Of a stretch of DNA of 64,000 nt, positions 8,047 to 17,034 are shown in pieces. Position 1 is the stretch's first letter. Each line of letters starts with the position of its first letter. Position numbers and translations under genes: made by a program. Source of the DNA: Arthrobacter zhangbolii (GTDB lineage Bacteria; Actinomycetota; Actinomycetes; Actinomycetales; Micrococcaceae); the NCBI RefSeq assembly GCF_022869865.1, contig NZ_CP094984.1, forward strand, positions 496,001 through 560,000, in the 5' to 3' direction. The notes below the pieces were generated by a model that was given only the letters and a program-made list of their open reading frames with translations, was not told the DNA's origin and made no database searches.

Positions 8047-8148
8047 GTGCCCTCCGGGGGATGCTCCGGTCCGGGGTGAGCTGGGGAACCCCGGGCATCG
8101 CGGCTCCCGCACGCACCCCCGCCCTCCCCGTCCGGGTGTGCTCTCCGA

Positions 8149-8154
8149 TACCAT
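8149..8154 (+). promoter_or_regulatory. -10 element of gpmA, leaderless spacing
   Basis: TACCAT lies 6 nt before the gpmA ATG. Confidence 0.45.
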
Positions 8155-8160
8155 GCAGGT

Positions 8161-8913
8161 ATGACCTACAAACTGATCCTTCTGCGCCACGGGCAGAGTG
8201 AATGGAATGAAAAGAACCTCTTCACGGGCTGGGTGGATGTGGATCTGACGGACCTCGGCCGCGAGGAAGCCCTCCGCGGCGGCGAGCTGCTGGTGGAGAA
8301 CAACGTTCTCCCGGACATCCTCTACACCTCCCGGCTCCAGCGGGCCATCAACACGGCCAATCTGGCTCTTGGTGCCGCTGACCGCATCTGGATCGACGTC
8401 AAGCGCAGCTGGCGCCTGAACGAGCGCCACTACGGTGCGCTGCAGGGCAAGGACAAGGCACAGACGCTGGCCGAATACGGCGAGGAGCAGTTTATGCTCT
8501 GGCGCCGTTCCTATGACACCCCGCCGCCGCCCCTGCCGGATGACAGCGACTTCTCCCAGGCGCACGATCCGCGCTACGCGGACCTGGACCCGAACGAGCT
8601 GCCCCGCACCGAGTGCCTCAAGGACGTCCTGGAGCGTTTCCTGCCGTACTGGGAATCCGATATCTCCAAGGACATCCGCACCGGCAAGACCGTTATGATC
8701 GCGGCACACGGCAACTCGCTGCGTGCACTGGTCAAGCACCTGGACGGCATCAGCGACGCCGACATTGCCGCCGTCAACATCCCCACCGGCATTCCGCTGG
8801 TCTACGAACTGGATGAGGACCTGAAGCCGATCAAGGCCGGTGGCACCTACCTCGATCCCGAGGCCGCCGCAGCATCCATCAAGGCCGTGGCGAACCAGGG
8901 CAAAAAGAAGTAG
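8161..8913 (+). CDS. gpmA: 2,3-bisphosphoglycerate-dependent phosphoglycerate mutase
   Basis: GpmA interconverts 3- and 2-phosphoglycerate in glycolysis and gluconeogenesis through a phosphohistidine. The 250-residue product has the family signature [21 protein letters not shown] with the catalytic His at residue 10, [27 protein letters not shown] and [14 protein letters not shown] with the second His. It has the C-terminal tail typical of dPGM. It lies beside phoU and senX3-regX3; in Mycobacterium gpm1 also precedes senX3-regX3. A strong hairpin follows. Confidence 0.97.
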   Translation: MTYKLILLRHGQSEWNEKNLFTGWVDVDLTDLGREEALRGGELLVENNVLPDILYTSRLQRAINTANLALGAADRIWIDVKRSWRLNERHYGALQGKDKAQTLAEYGEEQFMLWRRSYDTPPPPLPDDSDFSQAHDPRYADLDPNELPRTECLKDVLERFLPYWESDISKDIRTGKTVMIAAHGNSLRALVKHLDGISDADIAAVNIPTGIPLVYELDEDLKPIKAGGTYLDPEAAAASIKAVANQGKKK

Positions 8914-8940
8914 TTTCCGGTTTACCGGTAAAAGAACAGC

Positions 8941-8972
8941 AAAAAGGGCGGTCCCGCGGGACCGCCCTTTTT
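8941..8972. terminator. Bidirectional terminator between gpmA and phoU
   Basis: AAAAAGGGCGGTCCC and its complement (ending GGGACCGCCCTTTTT) form a perfect stem with an A-run on one side and a T-run on the other, between two convergent genes. Confidence 0.9.
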
Positions 8973-8988
8973 GCTGTCTGCCTCCGGG

Positions 8989-9651
8989 CTACATGCCGCT
9001 CTCGGAGAGCGGCTGCCATTCCCCGGTCACCAGGTAGTTGACCTTGCGGGTCACGGAGACGCCGTGGTCTGCGAACCGCTCGAAATAGCGGCTGGCGAGG
9101 GTCAGGTCCACCGTGCTGACTGCCGGCACATTCCAGTCCGGGGAAGCAATGGACTTAAAGACCCCGGCGTGCAGCTCGTTGATGCGGCTGTTGGACGCGT
9201 AGATGTCCTTGCTCAGTTCCAGGTTCCGGGTCTCCAGCAGCTCGGTGAGCTTCTCCGAGATGCTGATGTCCAGACGGGCCATTTCGCGGAAGGTCTCGAC
9301 CATGTTCTCCGGGACCACGTTCGCCGGGTACCGCAGGCGGGCGAGCTGGGCGACGTGCCGGGCAAGGTCGCCCATGCGCTCCAGCGAGGCGCTCATCCGG
9401 AGGGAACCGACAATCATGCGCAGGTCACTGGCCACGGGTCCCTGGAGTGCCAGGACATCGATGGCCCGCTCGTCCAGGTCATTCTGGAGGAAGTCGATGC
9501 GTGCATCGGCGGCAATCACGTCCTGGGCCAGTTCAATGTCGGCGCCTTCGAAGGCAAGCGTTGCCTTCCGCATCGCCTCCGTGACCAACTGGGAAATCTG
9601 GGTCAGCTCCTCACCGATCTGGTGAAGTTCGGCCTGAAAAACCTTGCGCAC
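8989..9651 (-). CDS. phoU: Phosphate signalling complex protein PhoU
   Basis: PhoU links the PstSCAB phosphate importer to the phosphate histidine kinase and keeps the Pho regulon off when phosphate is plentiful. The 220-residue product has two three-helix repeats, each with the metal-site E/DxxxD pattern: VIAADARIDFLQNDLDERAIDVLALQGPVASDLR in the first and YASNSRINELHAGVF in the second, plus RMGDLARHVAQLAR and RYFERFADHGVSV. The GTG start has GAGAGGA 9 nt upstream. It is divergent from senX3-regX3 with 181 bp between, the expected partner arrangement. No pst genes are in the window. Confidence 0.95.
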   Translation of the reverse strand: MRKVFQAELHQIGEELTQISQLVTEAMRKATLAFEGADIELAQDVIAADARIDFLQNDLDERAIDVLALQGPVASDLRMIVGSLRMSASLERMGDLARHVAQLARLRYPANVVPENMVETFREMARLDISISEKLTELLETRNLELSKDIYASNSRINELHAGVFKSIASPDWNVPAVSTVDLTLASRYFERFADHGVSVTRKVNYLVTGEWQPLSESGM

Positions 9652-9733
9652 TGAAGCGTCCTCTCGAAACGGCGGATCCTGAACATCAGCGGGGCAGTAC
9701 GGCCACGCCGCTCCTGCAGGATGTCAGCCGGGG

Positions 9734-9772
9734 GTTAACCGCACGGACCCGTTAGATGAACGTTAGTTTAAC
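9734..9772 (+). promoter_or_regulatory. Candidate RegX3/PhoP-type direct-repeat operator
   Basis: Two adjacent 11-bp direct repeats, GTTAGATGAAC (9751-9761) and GTTAGTTTAAC (9762-9772), differ at two positions. A related GTTAACC occurs at 9734-9740. OmpR-family regulators of the PhoP/RegX3 group bind direct repeats with 11-bp period, and autoregulation of senX3-regX3 is known in mycobacteria. The site lies in the phoU-senX3 gap. The assignment is inference. Confidence 0.4.
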
Positions 9773-9820
9773 GGACGAAGCAAAGCCACCGGCGATCCCG
9801 CCCCGCGGCGAAGACATGCC

Positions 9821-9826
9821 TAAGCT
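9821..9826 (+). promoter_or_regulatory. -10 element of senX3, leaderless spacing
   Basis: TAAGCT lies 6 nt before GTG 9833. The AGGAGG between them touches the start codon, too close to act as a ribosome binding site for it, which fits a leaderless start. Confidence 0.45.
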
Positions 9827-9832
9827 AGGAGG

Positions 9833-10993
9833 GTGAATCCTGTACTGCTGGCATTGCTGGCCGGCATGCTCGGCCTGGCCGCGGGGGCTTTCGGTGTCCT
9901 TGCCTACGGCGCGAGCCAGCGCCAGCGCCGGGACCTCGCCACCATCTCCGAGCCCACCATCCCCGAGGGCGCCGCCGAGGTGCTCAGCGTCATCGGGCGT
10001 GCCTACATCATTGCGGACGCCATTGACGGCGTGGTGCGGGCAAGCCCGGGTGCGTACGCCTTCGGGCTGGTGCGCGGCCACACCATTGTGAATGAGCAGC
10101 TGCTGGGCATCTGCGCCCGGGTCCGCCGCGACGGGGTGATCGAAGAGGCGCGGCTGGAGCTGCCCCGCGGTCCGCTCGGAGACGGCGCGCTCATCCTGCA
10201 GGTCCGGGTGGCCACGGTGGGGGAGGAGTATGTGCTGATCCTGGCCGACGACCGGACGGAGATTACGCGCACCGAGGAAGTCCGCAACGACTTTGTCGCC
10301 AACGTTTCGCATGAACTGAAAACCCCGGTCGGTGCAATTTCGCTGCTCTCCGAAGCGCTGGACGACGCCGCCGGAGACGAGGACGCGGTCCGCAGGTTCG
10401 CCGGCCGCATGCGCCGGGAATCCAGCCGCCTGACCGCGCTGGTGCAGGACATTATTGAGCTTTCCCGGCTGCAGAGCACCGACATCGTGGACCGGGCCAA
10501 GCCCGTCAACGTTGCCCGCGTGCTCGAAGACGCGGTTGAAGCCAACCGGCTGAACGCGGAGAACAAGAACATCGAGGTGCTCCTCGGCGGGACGTCCGAC
10601 GCCGCCGTCTACGGTGATGCGCCCATGCTCACCACTGCGTTCCGCAACCTGATCGATAACGCCATCCGCTATTCGCCCGAGGGCAGCCGGGTGGGGATCG
10701 GGCTGCAGTCCCGGGACGGCATGGCGCAGGTGGCTGTGACGGACCAGGGCCCCGGAATTGCGGCCGAGGAACAGGAACGCATCTTCGAGCGCTTCTACCG
10801 GATCGATTCCGCACGGTCGCGCCACACCGGCGGCACCGGCCTGGGCCTGAGCATCGTCAAACACGTTGTCGCCAACCACGGCGGGGACGTGGACCTTTGG
10901 TCCCGTCCCGGGCAGGGTTCCACTTTCACCGTCCGCCTGCCGGAAATGGACCCGGTGGACACCCGCGAGTCCGAACAGGGAGTAACCGCTTGA
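9833..10993 (+). CDS. senX3: Phosphate-responsive sensor histidine kinase SenX3
   Basis: SenX3 senses phosphate limitation together with PhoU and phosphorylates RegX3. The 386-residue protein has a single N-terminal membrane segment (about residues 3-25, LLALLAGMLGLAAGAFGVLAYG) and a PAS-like cytoplasmic region (about 40-140). The HisKA box FVANVSHELKTPVGAI has the phospho-acceptor His at residue 160. The ATPase domain has the N box AFRNLIDNAIRYSPEG, G1 VTDQGPGI and G2 HTGGTGLGLSIVKHV. The stop codon overlaps the regX3 start (TTGA), so the two are translationally coupled. The gene order gpm-senX3-regX3 matches Mycobacterium. Confidence 0.94.
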   Translation: MNPVLLALLAGMLGLAAGAFGVLAYGASQRQRRDLATISEPTIPEGAAEVLSVIGRAYIIADAIDGVVRASPGAYAFGLVRGHTIVNEQLLGICARVRRDGVIEEARLELPRGPLGDGALILQVRVATVGEEYVLILADDRTEITRTEEVRNDFVANVSHELKTPVGAISLLSEALDDAAGDEDAVRRFAGRMRRESSRLTALVQDIIELSRLQSTDIVDRAKPVNVARVLEDAVEANRLNAENKNIEVLLGGTSDAAVYGDAPMLTTAFRNLIDNAIRYSPEGSRVGIGLQSRDGMAQVAVTDQGPGIAAEEQERIFERFYRIDSARSRHTGGTGLGLSIVKHVVANHGGDVDLWSRPGQGSTFTVRLPEMDPVDTRESEQGVTA

Positions 10994-11670
10994 CCCGGAT
11001 CCTGATTGTTGAAGACGAGGAGTCCTTCAGCGACCCCCTTTCCTACCTGCTGGCACGGGAAGGCTTCGAAGTGGCGGTGGTGGATAACGGCTTGGAGGCT
11101 GTCACCTCCTATGAGCAGAACGGCGCCGATCTGATCCTGCTGGACCTGATGCTGCCCGGGCTTTCCGGTACCGAGGTTTGCCGCCGGATCCGCCAGCGCT
11201 CCGACGTCCCGGTGATTATGCTGACGGCCCGCGACGCGGAGATCGACAAGGTGGTGGGCCTGGAAATCGGGGCCGACGACTACGTCACCAAGCCCTACTC
11301 CTCCCGGGAGCTGCTGGCCCGGGTGCGTGCCGTCCTGCGCCGCCGGGGTGAGGCGGGCGACTTTGCCGATGCTGCCCTGGAGGCCGGCCCGGTGCGCATG
11401 GACGTGGACCGCCACGTGGTCCAGGTCAACGGCACCGGTGTGCAGTTCCCGCTGAAGGAGTTTGAACTGCTGGAGATGCTGCTGCGCAACGCCGGGCGGG
11501 TGCTGACCCGCGGCCAGCTCATCGAACGTGTCTGGGGCGCGGACTACGTGGGGGACACCAAGACCCTGGATGTTCACGTCAAACGGCTGCGCGCGAAGAT
11601 TGAACCCGATTCCTCCGCGCCGCGCCACCTGGTGACGGTCCGCGGCCTCGGGTACAAGTTCGAGTCCTGA
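10990..11670 (+). CDS. regX3: Two-component response regulator RegX3 (OmpR family)
   Basis: RegX3 is the DNA-binding partner of SenX3 and controls phosphate-starvation genes. The 226-residue product has a receiver domain with acidic pocket VEDEES, phospho-acceptor D52 in LLDLMLPG, the switch Thr in MLTARDAE and Lys in YVTKPYSSREL, followed by a winged-helix domain (FPLKEFELLEMLLRNAGRVLTR, then TLDVHVKRLRAKIE, ending TVRGLGYKFES). The start is a TTG that overlaps the senX3 stop; frames extending upstream lie inside senX3 and lack a receiver-domain start. Confidence 0.95.
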   Translation: MTRILIVEDEESFSDPLSYLLAREGFEVAVVDNGLEAVTSYEQNGADLILLDLMLPGLSGTEVCRRIRQRSDVPVIMLTARDAEIDKVVGLEIGADDYVTKPYSSRELLARVRAVLRRRGEAGDFADAALEAGPVRMDVDRHVVQVNGTGVQFPLKEFELLEMLLRNAGRVLTRGQLIERVWGADYVGDTKTLDVHVKRLRAKIEPDSSAPRHLVTVRGLGYKFES

Positions 11671-11691
11671 GACCGGGCTTCCCCAAACAGC

Positions 11692-11726
11692 GAAGGGGGC
11701 CTGCGCCGCGGCGCAGGCCCCCTTCG
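11692..11726. terminator. Terminator between regX3 and the lpqE-like gene
   Basis: GAAGGGGGCCTGCGCC pairs with a complementary GCGCAGGCCCCCTTC, a GC-rich stem of about 15 bp located between two convergent genes. The T-run is weak (CTTCGGG). Confidence 0.6.
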
Positions 11727-11759
11727 GGCCACTCTTCCCCGGTTAGGGGAACAGGGATG

Positions 11760-12338
11760 TTAGCCGTTGCTGGTTTCCGTAGCGGCCGGCTCCGTTGCCA
11801 TGTCCGTGGCGGTCTCGGTGGGCATAACCGTGGACTCGTCGGTTGCCGGTGCGGTGGGTGCGGAGGTGGGCAGGAAGGGTGCGTAGTCCTGGTTGTCACC
11901 GTTGACCACGGGAATGTTCAGGCCGGTGCTCTCACCGTTGACGGTCAGCTGGCCGTCGATGCCGGTGCCGGGCTCGTCCTCAACGGTCTGGACGAGGACC
12001 TTTTCCTGGGGCTCATCTTCAAACACGACCTTTTCGCCGGCCGGCAGGTCCCAGGGGAGGGTGGAGCCGCCCACGGCCAGCGTGAAGGACTGCGTCTCGG
12101 AGGAATCGTTGAGGATGGTGCCGATCAGCCGGCCCGGCTCGCCAAAGCCGTCGCTGACCACCAGGACGTTGCGCAGCTGCAGGTCGCCGACGTTCTCGAC
12201 AATGCCGTCGGAGGGGGCATACTGGGCAGTCGTTGCCTGATCGTTCACTGCGCTGCAGCCTGCCGAGCCCAGCATGGCCAGCGCGATGACACCGGCTGCA
12301 GCGGTGCGCCGGACCCGGTTCTTGGGTGTGAATCTCAC
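11760..12338 (-). CDS. LpqE-like secreted lipoprotein
   Basis: The 192-residue product has a basic N-terminus, a hydrophobic stretch AAAGVIALAMLG and a lipobox GSAGC (Cys at 28), so it is probably lipidated and held on the outer face of the membrane. The following domain (LQLRNVLVVSDGFGEPGRL then GTILNDSSETQSFTLAVGG) has an Ig-like beta pattern seen in actinobacterial LpqE-type proteins. The Ala/Thr-rich C-terminus is low complexity. The GTG start has AGGAG 8 nt upstream. In M. tuberculosis lpqE likewise lies divergently beside carD, which supports the name. The biochemical function is not known. Confidence 0.75.
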   Translation of the reverse strand: MRFTPKNRVRRTAAAGVIALAMLGSAGCSAVNDQATTAQYAPSDGIVENVGDLQLRNVLVVSDGFGEPGRLIGTILNDSSETQSFTLAVGGSTLPWDLPAGEKVVFEDEPQEKVLVQTVEDEPGTGIDGQLTVNGESTGLNIPVVNGDNQDYAPFLPTSAPTAPATDESTVMPTETATDMATEPAATETSNG

Positions 12339-12562
12339 AGCACAAACTCCTGAAGTATTGCGGTCTACCGACCTGAGGCTATCTTTGCTGCCTAGCCTAT
12401 CGGCAAAAGGGTAAAAAACTGGATTTTACGGGCAGCCGGGACAGTGCGGGAGCGGTGAAGGCCGGCGGCCTCCGGGTACCCGCGTGAGGCGGCATAGTAC
12501 CCACATGCAGGCCCAAGATATACCTGACCTGCGAAAACTCTACTCGGCGTGTCGCATCTCTG

Positions 12563-12568
12563 CTAAAC
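12563..12568 (+). promoter_or_regulatory. -10 element of carD
   Basis: TAAACT lies 27 nt before the carD ATG, leaving room for a short leader with the GGGGAAAG ribosome binding site. No good -35 is seen, as is common in actinobacterial promoters. Confidence 0.45.
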
Positions 12569-12595
12569 TGAGGGCCGGGAAAGGGGAAAGACCAC

Positions 12596-13078
12596 ATGGT
12601 TTTTGAGGTTGGCGAAACAGTTGTTTACCCTCACCACGGTGCCGCGAAGATCGAAGAGATCAAGATGCGAACCATCAAGGGCGAAGAGAAAATGTATCTC
12701 AAGCTTAAGGTGGCCCAGGGTGATCTGACCATTGAAGTACCGGCTGAAAACGTCGACCTCGTTGGGGTGCGCGATGTAGTGGGCAAGGAAGGTTTGGAGC
12801 ACGTCTTTGATGTGCTTCGCGCCGAGCTCACTGAAGAGCCCACTAACTGGTCGCGCCGATACAAGGCAAACCTGGAAAAGCTCGCATCAGGTGATGTCGT
12901 CAAGGTGGCTGAGGTCGTCCGCGACCTCTGGCGCCGCGACCATGACCGCGGGCTGTCCGCAGGCGAGAAGCGAATGCTCGCCAAGGCACGCCAGATTCTG
13001 ATTTCAGAGCTGGCGCTTGCTGAGAAAACGGATGAAGACCAGGCAGCAGCCGTGCTTGACGAGGTTCTCGCAAGCTAG
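12596..13078 (+). CDS. carD: CarD-family RNA polymerase-binding transcription regulator
   Basis: CarD binds the RNA polymerase beta subunit and stabilises open complexes, especially at rRNA promoters. The 160-residue product has the N-terminal Tudor-like RNAP-interaction domain starting [22 protein letters not shown], then [17 protein letters not shown], and the helical DNA-binding domain with [17 protein letters not shown] and [18 protein letters not shown] (the conserved Trp that contacts the -10 upstream edge is in LWRRD). The length is normal. The window also contains two rRNA operons, which are major CarD targets in mycobacteria. Confidence 0.96.
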   Translation: MVFEVGETVVYPHHGAAKIEEIKMRTIKGEEKMYLKLKVAQGDLTIEVPAENVDLVGVRDVVGKEGLEHVFDVLRAELTEEPTNWSRRYKANLEKLASGDVVKVAEVVRDLWRRDHDRGLSAGEKRMLAKARQILISELALAEKTDEDQAAAVLDEVLAS

Positions 13079-13099
13079 GCAGCTGAACATTTTCCTGCG

Positions 13100-13134
13100 A
13101 TTGCCGGTCCCCAGGGGCCGGCAATTGTTGTTTT
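13100..13134 (+). terminator. Intrinsic terminator of carD
   Basis: ATTGCCGGTCCCC and GGGGCCGGCAAT form a stem (13100-13125) followed by TGTTGTTTT. A second small hairpin (GCCCCGTTAGCGGGGC, 13137-13152) sits just before the ispD -10. Confidence 0.85.
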
Positions 13135-13154
13135 AAGCCCCGTTAGCGGGGCAT

Positions 13155-13160
13155 TAGGCT
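13155..13160 (+). promoter_or_regulatory. -10 element of ispD, leaderless spacing
   Basis: TAGGCT ends 6 nt before the GTG start of ispD. Confidence 0.5.
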
Positions 13161-13166
13161 GGAACC

Positions 13167-13928
13167 GTGCCTTCACCTACCAATTCCCGGCCGCGCATCG
13201 GCGTCATTGTGGTGGCCGGCGGCTCCGGCCAGCGCCTTGGCTACGGCGTGCCCAAAGCCCAGGTCCCCCTGGCCGGCGAACCAATGCTCGTTCACGCCCT
13301 GCGCGCGGTGCAGGCCGCAGAGCTGGCAGCGGCCGTCGCCGTCGCCGTACCCGCCGGGGACACCCTGATGCGCAGCATCTGCGCCGCCGATGAGTTTGGC
13401 GGCACCGTCACGGCGGTCGACGGCGGTGCCACCCGGCCCGAATCCGTGCGGGCCGCGCTGGCTGTCCTGCCAACGGACCTGGATGCAGTGCTCGTCCACG
13501 ACGCAGCCCGCGCCCTGACGCCCCCCGAGGTTTTCCACCGGGTGGCCGCAGCACTGGCCGCCGGTGCCCGGGCAGTGATTCCGGCAGTGCCCGTGGTTGA
13601 CACGGTGAAGGAGACCGCACCCGTTCCGGCACCGCAGGACGCGATTGCCGCCCGGCAGGTCACCGGTACACCGGACCGTTCCCGGCTGCGCGCCGTGCAG
13701 ACCCCGCAGGGCTTCGACGCGGACCTGCTGCGCCGCGCACATGATGCCGCATTGTCCTTCGGACCGGAGCAGGCCGCCGCCGTCACGGATGACGCGATGC
13801 TGGCCGAGTCCCTTGGCGTCGGGGTTTATGTGGTTGACGGCTCGCAGCTGTCCCTGAAAATCACCACACCGTTGGACCTGGTGCTCGCGGAAGCGATCCT
13901 TGCCGGCGGCCACCGCGGAAAGGAATGA
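13167..13928 (+). CDS. ispD: 2-C-methyl-D-erythritol 4-phosphate cytidylyltransferase
   Basis: IspD transfers CMP from CTP to methylerythritol phosphate, the third step of the MEP route to isoprenoids. The 253-residue product has the nucleotide-binding motif [18 protein letters not shown] with the conserved Gly-rich loop and Lys, [14 protein letters not shown] for metal and substrate, and [17 protein letters not shown] then VTDDAMLAE near the C-terminus. The start is GTG with TAGGCT upstream. The last bases overlap the ispF start (ATGA), so the MEP genes are coupled. Confidence 0.96.
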   Translation: MPSPTNSRPRIGVIVVAGGSGQRLGYGVPKAQVPLAGEPMLVHALRAVQAAELAAAVAVAVPAGDTLMRSICAADEFGGTVTAVDGGATRPESVRAALAVLPTDLDAVLVHDAARALTPPEVFHRVAAALAAGARAVIPAVPVVDTVKETAPVPAPQDAIAARQVTGTPDRSRLRAVQTPQGFDADLLRRAHDAALSFGPEQAAAVTDDAMLAESLGVGVYVVDGSQLSLKITTPLDLVLAEAILAGGHRGKE

Positions 13929-14428
13929 CCATGGTTCTGCCCCGAACCGGTATCGGCGTTGATGTCCATGCCTTCGCCCCCGAGGACGCCCCGCGACCGT
14001 TGTGGGTTGCCGGCCTGCTTTGGGAGGGTGAACGCGGACTCGCGGGGCACTCCGACGGCGATCCGGTGGCCCATGCGGCAGCCGATGCCCTGTTCTCCGC
14101 CGCAGGGCTGGGCGATCTTGGCACGCACTTCGGCACGGACCGGCCGGAATATGCCGGCGCCCCGGGGACGGTCCTGCTGGCTGAAGCGGCGCGGATTGTC
14201 CGCGACGCCGGGTTTGAGATCGGCAACATCGCCGTCCAGCTGATCGGCAACCGGCCGAAGTTCAGTCCCCGCAGGGCCCAGGCCGAAGCAGTCCTCAGCG
14301 AGGCAGCCGGCGCACCGGTCAGCGTATCCGCCACCACCACCGACGGATTGGGCTTCACCGGCCGGGGCGAGGGAATCGCCGCGGTGGCCACCGCCGTCGT
14401 TGCCCCGCTGGCTGCAGCCGGCAACTGA
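13925..14428 (+). CDS. ispF: 2-C-methyl-D-erythritol 2,4-cyclodiphosphate synthase
   Basis: IspF cyclises CDP-methylerythritol 2-phosphate, releasing CMP; it works as a trimer with zinc. The 167-residue product has metal ligands D13 and H15 in GIGVDVHAF and the third in [18 protein letters not shown], followed by [15 protein letters not shown] and the C-terminal [18 protein letters not shown]. It is slightly longer than the usual 158 residues. A second ATG two codons downstream is also possible. It overlaps ispD by 4 bp. Confidence 0.96.
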   Translation: MTMVLPRTGIGVDVHAFAPEDAPRPLWVAGLLWEGERGLAGHSDGDPVAHAAADALFSAAGLGDLGTHFGTDRPEYAGAPGTVLLAEAARIVRDAGFEIGNIAVQLIGNRPKFSPRRAQAEAVLSEAAGAPVSVSATTTDGLGFTGRGEGIAAVATAVVAPLAAAGN

Positions 14429-14449
14429 CTGCACGCGCGGGGTTTCCGC

Positions 14450-14455
14450 TAGCCT
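14450..14455 (+). promoter_or_regulatory. -10 element of cysS, leaderless spacing
   Basis: TAGCCT ends 6 nt before the GTG start of cysS, in a 33-bp gap after ispF. Confidence 0.45.
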
Positions 14456-14461
14456 AGAGCA

Positions 14462-15910
14462 GTGAGCTTGAGATTCTATGACACGGCAACAGCGCAGGTC
14501 CGGGACTTCGTTCCCCTGGTGGAAGGCAAGGCCAGCCTCTACTACTGCGGTGCCACCGTGCAGGGACTGCCGCACGTAGGGCACATCCGTTCGGCGATCG
14601 CCTTCGACCAGCTCACCCGCTGGCTCCGCTACCGCGGCCTGGCTGTGACCGTAGTGCGCAATGTGACGGATATTGACGACAAGATCCTGGCCAAGGCCGC
14701 CGATTCCGTAGGGGCGCAGCCGGGCGACGGCGTTGTCCCGGACGAACCGTGGTGGGCCCTTGCCTACCGCTACGAGCAGGAATTTGCCCGCGCCTACGAC
14801 ACCCTCGGTGTGCAGCGGCCCACCTACGAGCCGCGGGCCACCGGCCACATCCCCGAAATGCACGCACTGATCGCCACCCTGATCGAACGGGGCCACGCCT
14901 ACCCGGCGCTGGATGATTCCGGTGACGTGTACTTTGACGTGCGCTCCTGGGAGAAATACGGTTCCCTCACCCACCAGAGCATTGACGATATGCAGGCAGC
15001 GCCCGACGCCGGTCCGCGCGGCAAGCGCGATCCGCGGGACTTCGCCCTGTGGAAGGGGCACAAGGAAGGCGAGCCGGAAACGGCAGCCTGGGACAGCCCG
15101 TGGGGACGCGGCCGGCCCGGCTGGCACCTGGAGTGCTCCGCGATGGTCACTAAATACCTCGGCACCGAGTTCGATATCCACGGCGGCGGGCTGGACCTGC
15201 GCTTCCCGCACCACGAAAACGAAATGGCACAGTCCCAGGCCGCCGGCCACGGCTTCGCCAACTTCTGGATGCACAACGGGATGGTCACCTTCGAAGGCGA
15301 GAAGATGTCCAAGTCCATCGGCAACACCGTCAGCCCCGAGCAGATGCTGGCCCAGGCCAGCCCCCGGGTGGTCCGGTACTACCTTGGCCAGGCCCACTAC
15401 CGCTCAGTGCTGGACTACCGGCCCACCTCGCTGCAGGAGGCGGCCGCCGCCGTCGAGCGCATTGACGGGTTCATCAGCAAGGCGCAGGCAAAGGTCTACG
15501 GGACCGGGGACTTCGGCTTTGTCCTGGACAGCCGCGCCATGCCCGACGCCTTTGCCGCCGCCATGGATGATGACCTGAACGTGCCGCAGGCGCTGGCGGT
15601 ACTGCACGAGACCGTCCGCGCCGGAAACACCGCTCTTGCCGAGGACAACAAAGATGCCGTGCAGAAGGCGCTCCATGCGGTATTGACCATGACCTCCGTC
15701 CTGGGCCTGGATGACACGGCCGGGGCAGCAGCAGCATCGGGCCCGGCGGACGCCGCCCTGGACGCCCTGGTACAGGAGCGCCTGTCCGAGCGCCGGCAGG
15801 CCCGCGCCGAAAAGGACTGGGCACGGGCCGATGCGATCCGGGATTCCCTGGCAGCAGCCGGGATCACCGTGGAGGACACTGCCGACGGCGCAACCTGGAG
15901 TGTTGCCTAA
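14462..15910 (+). CDS. cysS: Cysteinyl-tRNA synthetase
   Basis: CysS charges tRNA-Cys with cysteine. The 482-residue class I synthetase has the zinc Cys in YYCGATVQG, the HIGH-type motif [16 protein letters not shown] with a further zinc Cys, HHENEMAQ with zinc-binding His/Glu, and the KMSKS motif in [11 protein letters not shown]. The C-terminal part carries the DALR-like helical domain and ends [20 protein letters not shown], the usual end of this family. It follows ispF by 33 bp in the order seen in Mycobacterium. Confidence 0.97.
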   Translation: MSLRFYDTATAQVRDFVPLVEGKASLYYCGATVQGLPHVGHIRSAIAFDQLTRWLRYRGLAVTVVRNVTDIDDKILAKAADSVGAQPGDGVVPDEPWWALAYRYEQEFARAYDTLGVQRPTYEPRATGHIPEMHALIATLIERGHAYPALDDSGDVYFDVRSWEKYGSLTHQSIDDMQAAPDAGPRGKRDPRDFALWKGHKEGEPETAAWDSPWGRGRPGWHLECSAMVTKYLGTEFDIHGGGLDLRFPHHENEMAQSQAAGHGFANFWMHNGMVTFEGEKMSKSIGNTVSPEQMLAQASPRVVRYYLGQAHYRSVLDYRPTSLQEAAAAVERIDGFISKAQAKVYGTGDFGFVLDSRAMPDAFAAAMDDDLNVPQALAVLHETVRAGNTALAEDNKDAVQKALHAVLTMTSVLGLDDTAGAAAASGPADAALDALVQERLSERRQARAEKDWARADAIRDSLAAAGITVEDTADGATWSVA

Positions 15911-16013
15911 AGTCCTGCCCGGCTTTGGGGCAGTGTCCGGCCGTTGTCCGCCAACCGGGCTGCAGCCTGCGTAAACTGGAAGCGAATGCTTTCTTCTAGT
16001 AAAGGTGTAACCG

Positions 16014-17003
16014 ATGGCCAACAATGGACGTCCCGGCGCAATGCGCAAAGCCAAGAAGGGTCCCAGCGGCGGTACCGGCGGGCTCGGCCGCAAGGCCCTC
16101 GAGGGTAAGGGCCCCACACCCAAGGCTGAAGACCGCCCGTACCACAAGGCGTTCAAGAACAAGCAGCTTTCCGAGCGCTCCGCCGCCAAGCGCACTGACG
16201 CCCGCGCCGGCGGCCGCAGCGGCACCAACGTCCGCGGCAAGGTTGCCGAAGAGGTTGTCACGGGCCGCAACTCCGTGGTGGAGGCACTGCGGGCAGGCAT
16301 CCCGGCGAAGGCCCTGCACGTTGCCGTGCGCATCGACATGGATGACCGCGTCCGTGAATCCCTGAAGATGGCCGCCGAACGCGGCCTGCCGGTGATGGAG
16401 ACGCACAAGCCCGAACTGGACCGCATGACCAACGAGGCCGTGCACCAGGGCCTGGTCCTGCAGATCCCGCCGTACGAATATGCCGATCCCACCGACCTTG
16501 CCTCCGAGACCCTCGAGGCCTGGAAGAAGGGGCACATCCGCAACGCGCCGCTCTTTGTGGCCCTGGACGGCATCACGGATCCGCGCAACCTCGGTGCGAT
16601 CATCCGCTCGGCCTCCGCTTTCAGCGCGCACGGCGTGATTGTGCCGGAACGCCGCGCCGTGGGCGTGACCGCCTCAGCCTGGAAGACCAGCGCCGGCGCG
16701 GCCGTCCGTGTCCCGGTAGCCCGGGCCGGCAACCTGAACAACACGCTGAAGACGTTCAAGAAGATGGGCATTTTTGTCCTCGGACTGGACGGTGACGGCG
16801 ATGTCTCGCTGCCGTCGATTGTGCTCGCCAAGGAACCGATCTGCATTGTGGTCGGTTCCGAGGGCAAGGGCCTGTCCCGCCTGGTCCGCGAGAACTGCGA
16901 CCAGATTGTCTCCATCCCGATCGACTCTGCCATGGAGTCCCTCAACGCCTCCATGGCTGTCGGTATCACTCTGTACGAGATTTCCCGGCAGCGCTCCGCC
17001 TGA
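16014..17003 (+). CDS. rlmB: 23S rRNA (guanosine-2'-O-)-methyltransferase RlmB-type (SpoU family)
   Basis: The enzyme methylates a 2'-OH in 23S rRNA; in E. coli RlmB the target is G2251 in the P loop. The 329-residue product has a basic, disordered N-terminal extension of about 75 residues rich in Lys/Arg/Gly, a substrate-binding domain starting VVTGRNSVVEALRAG, and the SPOUT trefoil-knot domain with motif 1 LDGITDPRNLGAIIRSA, motif 2 IVVGSEGKGLSRLVRENCD and motif 3 IPIDSAMESLNASMAVGITLYE. The ribosome binding site AAAGGTG is 8 nt upstream, and TAAACT at 15972 is a likely -10. Confidence 0.93.
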   Translation: MANNGRPGAMRKAKKGPSGGTGGLGRKALEGKGPTPKAEDRPYHKAFKNKQLSERSAAKRTDARAGGRSGTNVRGKVAEEVVTGRNSVVEALRAGIPAKALHVAVRIDMDDRVRESLKMAAERGLPVMETHKPELDRMTNEAVHQGLVLQIPPYEYADPTDLASETLEAWKKGHIRNAPLFVALDGITDPRNLGAIIRSASAFSAHGVIVPERRAVGVTASAWKTSAGAAVRVPVARAGNLNNTLKTFKKMGIFVLGLDGDGDVSLPSIVLAKEPICIVVGSEGKGLSRLVRENCDQIVSIPIDSAMESLNASMAVGITLYEISRQRSA

Positions 17004-17034
17004 TCCGGACGGAGCCAGGGCAGCGAAGGGCAGC

